From Salminus brasiliensis (taxonomy: Eukaryota; Chordata; Actinopteri; Characiformes; Bryconidae): a stretch of DNA of 64,000 bases. The notes under the pieces are model-generated. The model did not search any database, was not told the origin of the DNA, and saw only the letters and a list, made by a program, of their open reading frames with translations. The translations under genes and the position numbers were made by a program. The DNA lies in contig NC_132896.1 of assembly GCF_030463535.1 (NCBI RefSeq), forward strand, positions 16,721,709-16,785,708, written 5' to 3'. Shown here piece by piece: positions 25,561-38,029 of this stretch (position 1 is the first letter of the stretch; each line of letters begins with the position of its first letter).

Positions 25561-26256
25561 CAAAGGTGTCAAAAAGTATTCACATTCATTACTCAGGTAG
25601 AAGTGTAAATATTAGGGTTTAAAAAGACTTCTATAGAAGTTGAAGTATCAACTTAAGCTTTTTACTCAAGTAAAAGTGGAAAAGTTTTTAAAATTATGAA
25701 AAGTATAAAAGTAAAAGTAATGTAAGAAAAGCAAATGCCAAAAGCTTAGACCACGCCACAGGGGTCTACCACACTACCCCACCTCCCCAAAAAACATTTT
25801 CCTAAAAGCCATAATGACTATAATGTTCTATTAAAATGTTAATGTTGAAAGAAATTGGGATGCAGTACACTACCTGTTTCAGCTATTAATATTCCCATTG
25901 AAAATGAATGCATTTTAGTAATATCAAATATATTAATGTATTGTAATGGTGTAACACAACCACAATCAAATTCACACTTTCCAGATGGTGTGATTTATCT
26001 GGATAGGATTTTTTTTGTTGTTTTGATTTTTTTAACAATGACAAGCCTGAATGAAAGCAAACCGAAATGAAATAGGAGTAACAAGACAAGATTTTTTTAA
26101 ATGTAAGAAGTAGAAAGTACAGAAGTTATGAGAAAACGTAAGGAGTAGAAGCAAAAAGTTGTCTGAAGAATAATTACTCTAGTAAAGTATAGATAACCAA
26201 AATTTCTACTTAAGTAAGGTAATGAAGTATTGGTTCTTTGTTACTTGACACCTCTG
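25561..26256. mobile_element. non-autonomous hAT-type element with intact target-site duplication
   Basis: Left end CAAAGGTGTCAA, right end TTGACACCTCTG (terminal inverted repeats with one mismatch). It is flanked by the perfect 8-bp duplication TAAATTAT (25553-25560 and 26257-26264). The interior has the AAGTAAAAGT/TACTCAAGTA subterminal repeats typical of this fish family and no transposase. It lies about 300 bp beyond the p2ry4 stop codon. Confidence 0.85.
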
Positions 26257-26554
26257 TAAATTATGCAGATCTTTTGAAAAACTGGTGGAATTTCCCTTTA
26301 ACAGCAGTCATGAGACTGGCTGGAACATTCATTTGGAGTGCCCACAGGATGTCTAAACCTCATCACCTCCACAAAGGGCTGCTCTTCTTTCGTGCAACTT
26401 TTACTGTTTACATCCAGACTTTGGGTTTGATGTGTTTGGCTTTAGAAGATTAGATCTTCTTGATGGTGAACATATGGCATCTCTGGAGTATGACAATGGC
26501 CATTCAAAATGGTCCTTTCTGCCTACACTGTGCAGGTCCTGGCATGCATTTTTC

Positions 26555-27667
26555 CTAGCGGTCAGATTCACTACTGCCCTGATTGTCTGGGCTCTTATAC
26601 ACCAGGGCGAGGTCATTCTTTTTGGCAGCAGGAGACTGCAAATATTCAGCAGATCGGCCAACTACCGGTTGCCTGTTGAATGCTCGGAGGAGCCTGGAGC
26701 GGTAGTGATCCCCCGCCAGGAAGTAGAGGATCGGGTCCAAGCAGCTGTTAGAGCTGGCTAGTGGACGGGTGATTTTGTATGTGAAATTGACGATGTTGAG
26801 GAACCAGCAGTCTGCCTCCAATACACGGTATGTGTAGTAGAGAGTGCGTGTGACGTGGAACGGGACAAAGCTGATGGCAAACACAGTCAGCACCATGATA
26901 ACAAGTTTGATGGACTTCCTTCGGGATGAGCTGCGCCCCTGACCGGGAGAAAGGCCCTGCCTGGGGCGGCAGAGCGTCCGCGCCATCAAACCATAGCAAA
27001 CCATGATGACCAGGAAGGGCACACCAAAAAGCAGCACCATCACCACTGAACTGTAAGTGACATAGTTCTGAAAATCATCGGGGCTGCTGGTGTCGTGGCA
27101 CAGCGTGTCATTGTCCCGCTGTGTGGTGGTCACAAAGATGAGGTTGGGCACCAGGCAAGCGGCCACTGTGGCCCACACCAGGGCGCACACCAGGTGAGCG
27201 TGGCGTGGCTTCACCAGCGTCAGCGAACGGATGGGGTGGCAGATGCCCAGGTAGCGGTGCACGCTGATGCAAGTGAGAAAGAGGATGCTGCAGTATAGAT
27301 TGGCATAGAACAGGAAGCGTACTATCTTGCACAAGGCCACGCCAAAGGGCCAGTGACTGCGGTTGGCATAATAGTAGATGAGCATGGGCAGAGAGAGAAC
27401 ATACAAGGTGTCCGACAGTGCCAAGTGGAACATGTACACTGTGCTGGTGTTCCAAGGACGCATCTTAGTCAGGAACATCCACAGAGCCACTAAGTTAAGT
27501 GCCAAGCCCAGTAAAAACACCAGCGAGTACGACACAGGCAGCAGGATGTATTTGAACTCCTCGTCAAAGCGGCAGCTATTATACACATCCACTGAATCCA
27601 CTGGTATTGGCGTGGTGAGCGGGACGGAGAGGTTTCTTGAGAAGGGTTGAAGGAGTAATGAAGCCAT
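26555..27667 (-). CDS. p2ry4: P2Y-family nucleotide receptor, P2Y4-like, complete
   Basis: It encodes a 370-residue class A GPCR in one coding exon. Seven hydrophobic segments are visible. Glycosylation sequons lie at N12 (NLS) and N102 (NRS, first extracellular loop). Disulfide cysteines are C113/C190 and C32/C287. The DRY equivalent is HRY (137-139), TM6 has the P2Y HxxR motif (H271, R274), TM7 has R301, and DPILY stands in for NPxxY (311-315). It is closer to human P2Y4 than P2Y2 by remembered motifs: FDEEFKYILLPVSY, TLYVLSLP, HRYLGICHP, VPNLIFVTT and LEADC..LNIVN. The RGD of P2Y2 is absent. P2Y4-type receptors respond to UTP/ATP through Gq and phospholipase C at the cell surface. An acceptor TTTCAG ends seven bases before the ATG, so a 5' UTR intron is likely. 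Gene family is certain; P2Y4 versus a P2Y2-type paralogue is less so. Confidence 0.95.
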   Translation of the reverse strand: MASLLLQPFSRNLSVPLTTPIPVDSVDVYNSCRFDEEFKYILLPVSYSLVFLLGLALNLVALWMFLTKMRPWNTSTVYMFHLALSDTLYVLSLPMLIYYYANRSHWPFGVALCKIVRFLFYANLYCSILFLTCISVHRYLGICHPIRSLTLVKPRHAHLVCALVWATVAACLVPNLIFVTTTQRDNDTLCHDTSSPDDFQNYVTYSSVVMVLLFGVPFLVIMVCYGLMARTLCRPRQGLSPGQGRSSSRRKSIKLVIMVLTVFAISFVPFHVTRTLYYTYRVLEADCWFLNIVNFTYKITRPLASSNSCLDPILYFLAGDHYRSRLLRAFNRQPVVGRSAEYLQSPAAKKNDLALVYKSPDNQGSSESDR

Positions 27668-27675
27668 CTTTTAGC

Positions 27676-29050
27676 TGAAAACAGAAGGGCAACATTTAAG
27701 AAACAGAACAATAGCAGCAAGCTATTAAACTGCACAGGCCCACATATAACAGTAGAGGGCTACAAATACAGTCAAATAAATAAGATGGAGTTATTAATTT
27801 TAATTTTAACTACAGAATCTGCTCTCCACTTTAATCAATACAATTCTGGTGGCAATGGCCATCTCTACTGATTAGTTTTATAGTACTTACTGGATCATTT
27901 GTATTAGTTACTGAATAATAAGGCTTAAGGCTAGGAACTGAATAATGACCATGGCGACTGAGGTGCTGTAATACTGCAATCCATCACTTCACTCAAATTG
28001 AGCGTATTAACTAATGTTGAGACTTGACGGATATAGATATAGTAATAATACAGCATATCATATTATTCCATATTGCAGTGTTTTGCACAGTACTGTTCTA
28101 AGTGAGTGTGTTAGTTTGTGGCAAGTTTGTTAGCATGGGACTAATGTATTGATTTCTGACTATGGCATTAGATTGGGACCTTTAAAGAACAGTTTCTGTT
28201 TCAGATGTTGTTCTTTTATAATACTGAATTCTCTAATGAACTAATATGTTAGCATCAGACACGTTTTAAGCCATTCTTTTTGCTGTAAATAAAAAAATCT
28301 GAGATCTGTGTTTAAGAGAATATAGGCTAAAAGTGACATTTAGGGAATATGCTTGATACTTGACAGACATACAGTACAGGCTAACTGACACCAAAAAGAA
28401 TAGCTGCATTTCTCTCACCGCAGTCATCTTCATTTTCACCAACTTTGCTGTACATAAACCAGCCAACCACTGTCAGACACTTCTGCCAGTTCAGCATCTT
28501 AAACTAGACTATCCTGAGGCAGCATATGAGGATTACTGTACCTTGGCAAAGGGATGACAGTATAAACAAACAGGCATATTGGTTTCTATGGAGCACAGGG
28601 ACTAACAACTTCCCCAATCACCCTTTAGCCCAATGCAAATTGACTCAATCAGTCCTTTGTTATTCTGAAATTACAGAGATTATAGAGCACACCTACCCAT
28701 TTCAGAAGGCAAGAGGCGAAACTCAAGCAAGGAGAAGTTGCTGAGGGACACATGTTAGATCCTCTCCAGGCATGTTGTAACTCTCCTAATAGACCTACTA
28801 CAAAGCCTTTTTCCGAATAATGTGATGTGAACAGAAAAATACGATCCCCCCTGATCTGTAACTCGTTTTCCTGGAGACCTACAGCGAGTGCTTGTCCGTG
28901 TGTGTGTGTGTGTGTGTGTGTAGCCCAAGTTTCCTCACTTCGTCTGTCCCGCCGTTTTCATTGAAAACCTACAGTGGTGTTTTCAGGGTAAATGTGCTGG
29001 CTATTTAAGCTGAGCCACACCATGGAAAGGTTCAGAATGCCAGGCTGTAT
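27676..29050. other. presumed p2ry4 5' UTR intron
   Basis: AT-rich with a GT run at 28898-28921; no coding exon seen. Bounded by an acceptor at 27675-27676 and a donor at 29081-29082 on the minus strand. Confidence 0.45.
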
Positions 29051-29082
29051 CTGTTAGACAACTAGAACAAGATAAGAAATAC

Positions 29083-29315
29083 CTGACAGACAGTCTTCCA
29101 CTCGTCGAATGTCCTGAGGTTTCTGAACGTAGTTATTCAGGTGAACAACGGTGAGGTGAGGTAAACTCTCTCCGAGCTCGTCGTCCAGTGTGAGTGATGA
29201 TCGCAGCCATTCGAGTCGTGGAGGGAACGAGGCGCGCGCTACAGCTGAACGCGTGTCTGTCTGCAGGCTGTGTGTGTGAATGTGAAAGAGAGAGTGCGAT
29301 AGGGTAGTAAGTGCC
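29083..29315 (-). other. p2ry4: probable 5' non-coding exon of p2ry4
   Basis: This GC- and CpG-rich minus-strand block ends in a good donor (TGTCAG|GTATTT, exon edge 29083). The first compatible acceptor downstream is the one at 27675-27676, just ahead of the p2ry4 ATG, predicting an intron of 27675-29082. It carries a 25-codon upstream reading frame (ATG at 29210, stop at 29133). The 5' boundary is a guess from nearby TATA-like and GC-box elements. Confidence 0.5.
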
Positions 29316-29352
29316 CCCGCCCACAAGGCACATAAAGCCCCCCCTTATATGA
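29311..29352 (-). promoter_or_regulatory. candidate p2ry4 core promoter
   Basis: On the minus strand, ATATAAG (29344-29350) and CTTTATG (29331-29337) are TATA-like. They are followed by a GC box, GGGCGGGGGC (29313-29322), just upstream of the presumed non-coding exon. Spacing between TATA and start site is not fixed by the sequence. Confidence 0.35.
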
Positions 29353-29359
29353 CCACAGT

Positions 29360-30585
29360 AATTGCCACTGTTTACATCCAGCTCTTGCTGATTAAAATAC
29401 CTTACAAGCAGAAGTCCAGAAAATTCTCAATGGTCCACTGGGAGAGATAAACATGCTATAAGTGTCTCGACATGTTCCTCCGTTCTTTTAATACATCGAT
29501 TACTTTTAGTCATATGAGGATTGCAAGTAATGGCAGTTTAAAAAAAATGTAAAAAAAAAAAAAGAATTTTCTGTGTGAGACTAAATATTTCTTTTATTAA
29601 AAAAAGGCACTTATTTGCCATTTTTATGTAACAACCTAGCAAGTGATGGGGGGAGAGGGAGGGCCATCCTGCTCACCCAAGGACAGCCTTCCTTCCATAA
29701 CACAGATTGCTGTGGCATCACCGGGGACACAACAACAAAAATATAGAGAAAAAACATCTTCATAGCATTTAAGTACAAATATACAAAATATTTATAGCAT
29801 TAAAGTAAATAGGACCTTAAAGAATCGCTTTGAAAAAAAGCAGCATTTCAAAAACTGCATGCAGTCTAATAAACATTTAATAATGTAGTAAATAAATAAC
29901 ACGTCAAAAATGATTGTACTGCTTTTGATTTTTGTTGTCTTATATTGAAGTGCATTTTTATTGTGCTTTGATTGAGATATTTTTATTTAATATAATTTAG
30001 ATGTGATATGTATTGTCAAAGGTGCATTAGTTGATTTTGCCTGTGATGTGCAGAGTATGTCAGATAAACAACAAAATGATGTTATAGGGAAGCGATTTTA
30101 ATCATAGGACAGATTCTGTTACAACAGATGTAGTTAAAATTTGTGCAGCTCGAAGATAAACATGTGCAGAGAACTGAAACAGGGAATTGCTACAACTGTT
30201 TTCTCGTTCTTAATCCTGAAACTGAAATAACAGATCACACCAATTCCCAGCCAAGATTGCCAGCCTAATAACTAGTAGAAGTCTGGTGCTTCTCACCACT
30301 TAATATGGCCATAAACTGCCTATTTAAGTTGTAAATAGGGGTTATCAGGAAATGTTTACAGATCTGGCTGTGTTTACATAAATCAGGGACAAAAACACAC
30401 AGCAATATTTGTCATTTAAATATTTTTAGAGCAGAAAGATTGAACAACATACATCATTAATAGAAAAAATAAGTATTTTGTACACAAGCTTTCCTTTTTT
30501 GAGAAGTTTCTCAACACAGATCATACAGGGTTAAATGCATGTGCGTCCACTTTGGTTATTAATTCAGTGGTGCTGAGAGCCTCTT
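29360..30585. other. intergenic, nothing recognised
   Basis: AT-rich, with poly-A and poly-T stretches near 29540-29610. No gene seen. Confidence 0.45.
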
Positions 30586-30589
30586 AACC

Positions 30590-31345
30590 TCCTGCTAGTG
30601 ATCATGATTGACTACAACTGGTAGCATCTCAGTAATCATATAAAAAGGGTTTGTTTGACCAGCACACAGTATGGTGGGAATGTCCAAGGAGCTCAGTGCA
30701 GATCTGAGAAGGATGGTTGTGGATTTGTGCAGTTAAGGAATGTCTCTTGGAGCCTTTTCTAAACAACTGCAGATTCCAAGATCATGCCATGAACTGGAAG
30801 CTGCTGGAACATCAGTGAGAGGCATCTCAACTACAGTTTACAGCTGACCACATGGACAAAGAAAACTTCTTCTGGAGAAAGGTTTTAATGTCAGAAGAGA
30901 CAAAGATTGAGTTGTTTGGACACAATGACCAGAGGTATGTTTGGAGGAGTAAGGGTTAGGCATTCAACCCCATAACACTGTACCAACTGTTTAGCATGGT
31001 GGTGTCAGTGAAACTGGTACATTGCACATGGAAGAAAGAATTCTTTAGCATAACTTCAAGCCGTCTAGCTAGACAGTTAAAACTTGGACACAATTGGTTG
31101 TCCAGCAGGATAATAACCCCAAACACACATCAAGGATGGTTGTGGACTGGATAAAGCAGGCTAAAATTAAGCATTTGGACTTTCCAGTCCTCATCTCAAC
31201 CCTATCAGAAATATGTGGACTGTGTCGGGTCAATGACTGGACCAACAAATTTATCTGCCAAGGAGAGTGGTCCATTATCCATCCAGAATTGTTCCACCAG
31301 ATGCTTGTTAATGACTTGTATTTATTTATTGGGTGAAGCACTTAA
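30590..31345 (+). mobile_element. Tc1-type transposon relic
   Basis: Plus-strand transposase pieces in order: MGMSKELSADLRRMVVDL (about 30675-30730), KIELFGHNDQRYVWRSKG (about 30904-30958) and VVQQDNNPKHTSRMVVDWIK (about 31097-31156). QDNNPKHT is the second catalytic Asp motif. The first, normally SDET, reads SEET. The third, SPDLNPIE-like, is lost, and stops and frameshifts interrupt it. Inactive. Confidence 0.8.
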
Positions 31346-31349
31346 AATT

Positions 31350-32335
31350 GCTTCAAATTTGAGCTAAATATGACTTGTGGTTTAAAAACCAACCTTAGTA
31401 AGCCATTGATACACTGACACACTGTAACTGTAATGAATCAGACTGAACAAAGTTGTCCAGAATCCTTCCAATATTGTCTAGCAGTTACAAAAGTGATCTT
31501 TGAAAGCCATAAGTAATTTCCTAGAATCACCTGACTAGCAACATATGTAACACACCCATAAAGAAATAAACATGATGGGTGAGGCACTCTTTTATGCCAC
31601 CTTAGATAAAAGGTTAAATCAAAAATGAAGTGGCAATGCAGCCATAAAATAATCCAGTCTCTGAAACAATGGTGTAACACCCACCCACACATCGGTGGTG
31701 GTCATATTCAACTCCACATTCAAAGCATTGGAATTTGTCTAAGAACGCAAATCATTCAGGATCCTAATATCAAGACTTGCAGTGCTTTATGAAATGGACA
31801 AGGAGAGTTACCCCAAACACTGATACATAAACAACAACATAATTCACCCTCAGAATGACCAGGAATGATTGGGCTCATGAAACAATAACCCAGCTACAGA
31901 TGTCAGAGATGTCAGTGGGAACATGTGGTCTGAGCTTTCAGCTGCGAGTGGTTTGGCATGCAGGCAGGGGGTTAATATTTACTCAGAGTGGACAGTCGGG
32001 AACGTGGAAGAGCAAACGTTTGAAGCAAACCCTGGCAATGCACACTGAGGGAAAAGGGCAGGATGTTACATGGGGAGATCTTTATCTATCCATAATCCCA
32101 GAGAAAAGTGAAGACGTATGCAACCTGTCAAAGTTCATGCTGTGTCAACGGTGTGCAGACATTGCTTTTCACTTTGTAGTAGGATTTGCAAGGCAGTTTA
32201 ACATTTGCATTCAAATAAGTACTGCAGTGCCTTACAGCACCTCAAAACTAGTCTTGGGACACTCTCTGAATTCAAGTTAAGTCATGTTTATTTATTACTT
32301 TCCACCCTAAGTTATCATATAGTTACTTTAAAATA
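31350..32335. other. intergenic; mixed-composition block at 31850-32280
   Basis: No homology recognised. The 31855-32280 stretch is open for 141 codons on the plus strand and less AT-rich than its flanks, but it shows no family motif. A conserved non-coding element or chance frame is likelier than a gene. Confidence 0.35.
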
Positions 32336-32339
32336 TACA

Positions 32340-33280
32340 GTTGCAAGGAGAAGTAAGTGCACCCATTAGAATGACCTGGATTTCTGCATTGATTACTTAA
32401 TAAATGTGGTCTGGTCCTTATCTAAGTCACAGTTATAGACAAACACATCCTCTCTACAAATTGTTGTGTTTCAGTTGATCCATATCTCTAGGTGCCTTGC
32501 GTGTACAGCCCACTTTAACGTCATGCCACAGCATCTTGATAGGGTCAAGGTCAGGACTCTGACTCAGCCATTCCAAAATACATATCTTTTTTTCCCAATA
32601 GTTCTTCAGTTGATTGCTGTATCATCTGACGTCTCTTCACCTTGAGCTCATGATACACATTTGAATTAATTGTTCCCCTAATGATGCATCCAGACCCCGA
32701 AGCAGTTCCAAACCATGATTCTCCCTTCCTCAATCTTCATTAGTAAACATTTAGGTGGTCTTGGGCAAACCTGAGATGGTCCACAATGTTTGTATAGGCA
32801 GCAGTGTTTCATGTGTTTCTAAAAGTGAATTTTTTTTTAATAGTGAAAGTATTCTGAGATTTGTTAATTCCTACATTGATCTTTTGCTGTTAATGTTGAC
32901 TTCTTGCTCACCTCTTAGAATTGTCTGTTAACAGGACATCCACTCCTAGGAACAGTAACAAGAATGCCGAATTTCTTTCCATTCACAGACAATTTGGCAA
33001 AACATTGATTGATGTACACCCACCTCTTTAGTAATGCTTTGTAGCCTTTTTTTTAGCATCCTGTGTCTCTATAACATATCTTAGAGTCTTAACGTAACAA
33101 GGCTTATTACACACTGAGGTGTATTATTCAGAAACGACAGGGACTTCTGTACAAACTGGTGGGGCTATTCTCTGGGAATAGAAGTTTGTAATAACACTTT
33201 TGATTCATGTCTTTTATCAAACATGTTAAATGAACATCCACAGTGCAGGCTAGAAAAAGTAAATCTCTGTGTTCAAAAAA
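32340..33280. mobile_element. Tc1-type deletion derivative with nested MITE
   Basis: The left end TTCTGCATTGATTACTTAAT with GTGGTCTGGTCCTTATCTAA, and the right part ATGTCTTTTATCAAACATGT with CACAGTGCAGGCTAGAAAAA, are sequences from the ends of a fish Tc1-type element. The interior is scrambled, and a small inverted-repeat element sits at 33087-33200. Confidence 0.6.
33087..33200 (-). mobile_element. small inverted-repeat element (MITE), copy
   Basis: Minus-orientation copy with TGGTGGGGCTATTCTCTGGG and GAAGTTTGTAATAACACTTT, the same order as 7521-7680. Confidence 0.65.
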
Positions 33281-33284
33281 TAAA

Positions 33285-35445
33285 TAAATAAATAAATAAA
33301 TAAATAAATATATATTATATTACTGTTTACTGTTAAATGCTGTCTGATTTTTTTCAACAGAATTATTACTAAAGAAATACTCACAAACTTCATCAAAAAG
33401 TAGTAACTCAAAACCTCAAAAGTGAAAACCTCAAGTCAATGTACCTCTATTTTAATCAAATGAGTTACAATTTTAAATGAAAACGGAGGGACAAAAAGTC
33501 CTTTTTAGATTTACAGCATTTGGCTAATATTATTTTATTTATTATAACAGAACATAGGCTGTTTAAAGGGTTAACACGGAGGTTTACTTCCTTTTTCTAG
33601 CTTGCACTGTAGAATAAATTCAATGTGCTCGATAAAACATGAACTGTACAATTATTAGTGTGTTTTTATTTTAGTTAGGCTGTGTTTGTCTGTAATTGTG
33701 ACTTGGATAACAATCAGACCATGCTTCACAAGTAATCAATGCCAAAAGGTTTACTTACCATTTTTTTGGAGCTGCAGCTAAAATTGTGCTTTTGAATGTG
33801 GTAAAGAACAATTTCCATAATACATTTTAGTTAGCCATTTAAATTATTCTTAAAAACAAAACAAAACAAAACAAATAATATGTATTTTGGGGTGGTAAAC
33901 ACAATGCAAGCAATGACATTATGTATGTACGGTAAAAAAAATAACTGACTACAATCCATTACAGTTAGAGAAAAGCAAATCAATATGCATCTGCTTTTAA
34001 AAATAAAGCTGATTATTTAGGGTTAGATTCAAATATTTTAACAGAAAAAGCAGCTAGTAGGAAAAGTGTTGAGGTTATTTTTTTTACCAAATCATAAAAA
34101 TGTGAAGAGCAAGTAGTGGGAAGGCATTTAAGTAAATGGAAATCCAATGCCTCATTTGAATACCTTAATATGCATGCTGAGCACAGCTTTAAGAAATCTT
34201 CCCTTTGCCCTACTTTACATACCACAACAGTTGTTTGTAACTGAGTTGTTAATGTTATTCCTCTTTATTGTTGTGGTTTTACAGTAGTATGCAATCTTTT
34301 ATTGACCAAAGATTCTACTGTAAATCATTACCTGTACAAGCTACGAGACTAAAATGCTCATGCCCATGGCATTGAGCCTCCTCTGGCCTGTCAGAGCTGA
34401 ATGGAGGTCCGGGCAGAGAAGCAGTGCTGGGAAAGTGAGTGAGTGGAGTGGGAAAGTGAGCAGAACAATGATTCACTGAGCTCATCTGGTCTAGGTGGAC
34501 CACCGGGAATAGAGTCTGCTCAGTGTTAAACCCTCCCTCACTGCTTTATGTAATAGCTTTAGTCAACAGGGCTGACAGTTGAGACCAGTTAAGGCCCTTA
34601 CAAAGCAAAACTGACCACGACCAAGCCTTCACTCTTCACCCACTTCTGCTTGTGGTCGGACAAGTTGGTGGAGTACAGTCAAAACAAAAAGTTGTTCTGT
34701 TCTGCAGTAACTGTAGTGGTTTGTGACATTTGAGCCATGGCCCGTGGAGTGATAGTAAAGGGTATCTTGGAGGGGAGAGGGAAAGAGAACTGGGTAGGCC
34801 ATTTTACTAGAAACAGCGAAGCTCCTGTCTTGCAGGTTTATCAGCCGTGGCATCTGACTCACACAGAGAGCACACAAAGACTTGTTAGACCATGTAATAA
34901 TGAGTAACTACCATCGCTTTCTCTGTGTCTCTATTTTATTTGCTCAGAAAACACACTTAAGTGGCAGTTGTGTTTTCTCTAGGCTGTGGCATTCCTTGAA
35001 AGCAGAAATTCCAGCATAGTTGTTTGACTATAAGACTACATGAGCTAGAATTTGAAATTCTGAATTATACGTAAAATCAAATCATAACAGTTAGTCAAAA
35101 TGAAAGTAAATGGATATGAAAAACACAGTTGGATAAATTACCACCCACATATTTCTGTGTGACACCAACTTCCCTTACTGTTCATCTGTGACAGCAACTG
35201 CGCACAATTTATTAATACATTGCAATTTGTTGCAAAAGCATGTCATTTTTTTGTCAGTTTAGGTGTCCATGCAAAAGTAGCAACCCCTATTTTGTCATTT
35301 TAAAAAAATGTAATGCTGTGCCGTTTTCTTAAAAAATTTACATCTGAAGAAATAATCACAAACTTTATCAAAGAATAGTAACTCATTTTTACGTAAGTCA
35401 ACAACTAAAGTCAATATACTACTGTTCTAATCAATAAGTCTTTTT
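33285..35445. other. intergenic, nothing recognised
   Basis: A TAAA run at 33276-33311 and an AAAAC run near 33858-33872. No gene seen; 34300-34860 is more GC-balanced but has no supported exon. Confidence 0.4.
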
Positions 35446-35449
35446 TTTT

Positions 35450-35640
35450 TTGGAAACAGAAAGGGCAAAAGCCTTAGGTAGGAGAATGCAGTGTTAGGAG
35501 TCTTGACCAAGAAGGGAATGAGTCTAGTCTAGTCTACCACAGGGAAGGCAGTGTCTTAAACACTATGCCATACCATCCACCAAACAGTAAAGGATTATAT
35601 ATATATATACATATACATATACATATATATATATATAGAC
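35450..35640. repeat. SINE tail fragment and (TA)n run
   Basis: GCAGTGTTAGGAGTCTTGAC resembles the 5110-5335 SINE and is truncated. A TATATA/CATATA run follows at 35596-35637. Confidence 0.45.
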
Positions 35641-35644
35641 TCAA

Positions 35645-38029
35645 GGCTCTTTTTGTTGAAGGATGGGACAGACACTATGTTAAGCATTCGAGGAACTCGA
35701 ATACGTGTTTCAACCAGTGATCCATCTCCTCATTTAACTGTCTCTGAATAAGATCAAGGGGGCAGCCACTGTTGTTTTGTGCTTTTGCTTTATTACTAAT
35801 ATGTTAATAGAAGTTTCTCTCTCAAAAGCAAAATTCTAGGAACGAAAATTATTACAATTAAGTAGCTTCATAGATTTGCCAAGGTCTCTAACCACTGAGC
35901 CTCCACTGCTCTGTACCTTATATTTCCCAAATTTATAACACATTTATTTATTTTTTTTTAAGTTAAAATAAATGGCAAATGCTTGACATGTCATATTCTT
36001 AATTTGAAGAAGAAAATAATTTTAATGAAACACATTTTTTGAATTACCAGTTAAAATGATTAAACTACTAGTTTGAATGGTGTACAGCAGTCATCAAACT
36101 CTTATGAGCAGGATTAAAAAAACAATCTTTTTTCAATTCCTTTTTTTTTCCGAAAAGATTATTGGAAAGTACACATTGGATGTGCAATCCCTAAATTACT
36201 AAATGTTCTCCAATCTTTCATGCAGGCTGCACAAACAACCTTTGTTGTACTGCTTGTAGCTAAGAGCTCATGCTCGCAATGATTTCACACTCACCACTGA
36301 ACTCAGATCAAACGACCAGCCGAAAATAAAGGTTTTACAGTGTAATTTTTGTGGGATGTGGAATTAATGTCTTCTCATTTTCTCACAACTACTTATCGAT
36401 TATATTGACAACTGTTGTGTAGAAATGTCATTATTTTCACAATTTTAAGGTAAAACTGAAAACATTTTCCTTCACATACCAGTCAGATATGGGCTTTCAT
36501 ACAAAACAAAGGTGAGTAAATATAATCCACGATTCAGTCCCCCCTCCCCCCAACACACACACACAAGTTTTTGTAAAGTGTCAGCAATTCACACCTCTTT
36601 CAAATGTGCCCCCAATTGCAGAAATGTTTAAAAAAAGAATGTGAAATGTATTGAAGTGGAATTTGATTGGATGTGTGTAAACACCTCTCTCTTAACTGGT
36701 GTTAATATAATTTACTAGGTTCCATTAAAGAAAACATTGCTGAATAGTGTTTAACACAGAATATAGATCTATGAGAGAAAATGCTGAAGGCATCTGGGTT
36801 ATGGTCAAGGAGGAGAACTTTCTCTTCCTATGATTCACAAAAACTCACATTGTAAAAATGGGAAGGATCCAGTTGGTCTGGTTAGGTTTTATAGTTTTAT
36901 ATGAAGACAATGCAAACAGAATGGCACTTTACAGTCTGCCATTTAATCCCAATGGCACATATCATTCCCAGATACACCCTCAACCTGTTGGAAAATATGT
37001 ACAGTGCTTACTTTATTGTGCATTTTTACAAGTACTTTAATACTATATCCATAGCTTGTTCACACTGTTTGAAATCGGGCGAACTGGACATAATTATGTT
37101 TGTTCAATGGACACTCATGGTTTAATAAGCTGATAGGGCCATCGTCCCACTGGCACAAATGTTAAACAGGAACAAGTGCAAACATGGCATCCCTCTTAAA
37201 GAGGAGCCACAGATATGTTTTTTATGCAAACAGTTGACTCACAGAACAGGTTTATAAAAGGTAAAGAACAGAGTGTGTGCATGACAAAGGATGACATCTT
37301 TAACCAGTAAATATAGTAAAACTCAGGAGGAGAACTGGGATTTTATAGTTCTTGTACACATGTGACATGGGCTTCCGTAGCACATATGAACTGTTCATGT
37401 CTATGTTCCAGTTACTGGGAGTTCAACTGAGTTATTCCTCACAATAAACAATTCAATGTTCACCAAAAGCTGTTGTTCCAGTTGACGAGGGATAACATGG
37501 GAAACATATGTGGTGTTATAAAGACCACATTTACTACTCTCATGCAAGTGAGGCAAATCTGGTCTGAGCAGAGAACATTATCATAACTGACATTTTAGAG
37601 AAAAGACAGGGAATAGGGCAAACTCAATTTGTTGTGTAAAATCAGCCAAAAGTTTGGACACACCTGTTTGAGAATGTCTGTTTTTCATCATCTTAATCTT
37701 AATCTTGTTTTTCATAATTAGAAATGTGACCTGGAGGCTTCAACGAGTAGTTTCTGCTAGCAGCATGTTTGTTTCGGAAAATTCAGTTGAAAAATCATCC
37801 CTGGTATCTCACCGTGATGCTGCTAGAGGGAATGGTAAAAGTGTTCAAAGTTGCATCAGTGTAAAGGGGAACTACTAGCCCAAAAAGTCAGACAGATTAA
37901 TAGTATATGTTATTTCATTGTTTTTATGTCTTCCCTGTAAATTTAAAATGTGGAAAATAATAAAAAACAGCAACATATTCATTAGTAGGTGCACCCAAAG
38001 GTGCACCTGTAGCCATCACTGTCTCATGT
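35645..38029. other. 3' flank of inppl1, presumed 3' UTR and intergenic
   Basis: No coding exon. A minus-strand AATAAA lies at 37012-37017. TTTGGACACACCTGTTTGAG near 37651 resembles a Tc1-type element end, so the 3' UTR may overlap transposon sequence. Confidence 0.35.

Noticed and set aside
26748..27455. Open frames in other frames and on the plus strand across the receptor
   Set aside because: Shadows of the GC-rich p2ry4 coding exon; no independent homology.
31855..32280. 141-codon plus-strand open frame
   Set aside because: No recognisable domain, no splice context, no neighbours; could be a conserved non-coding block or chance.
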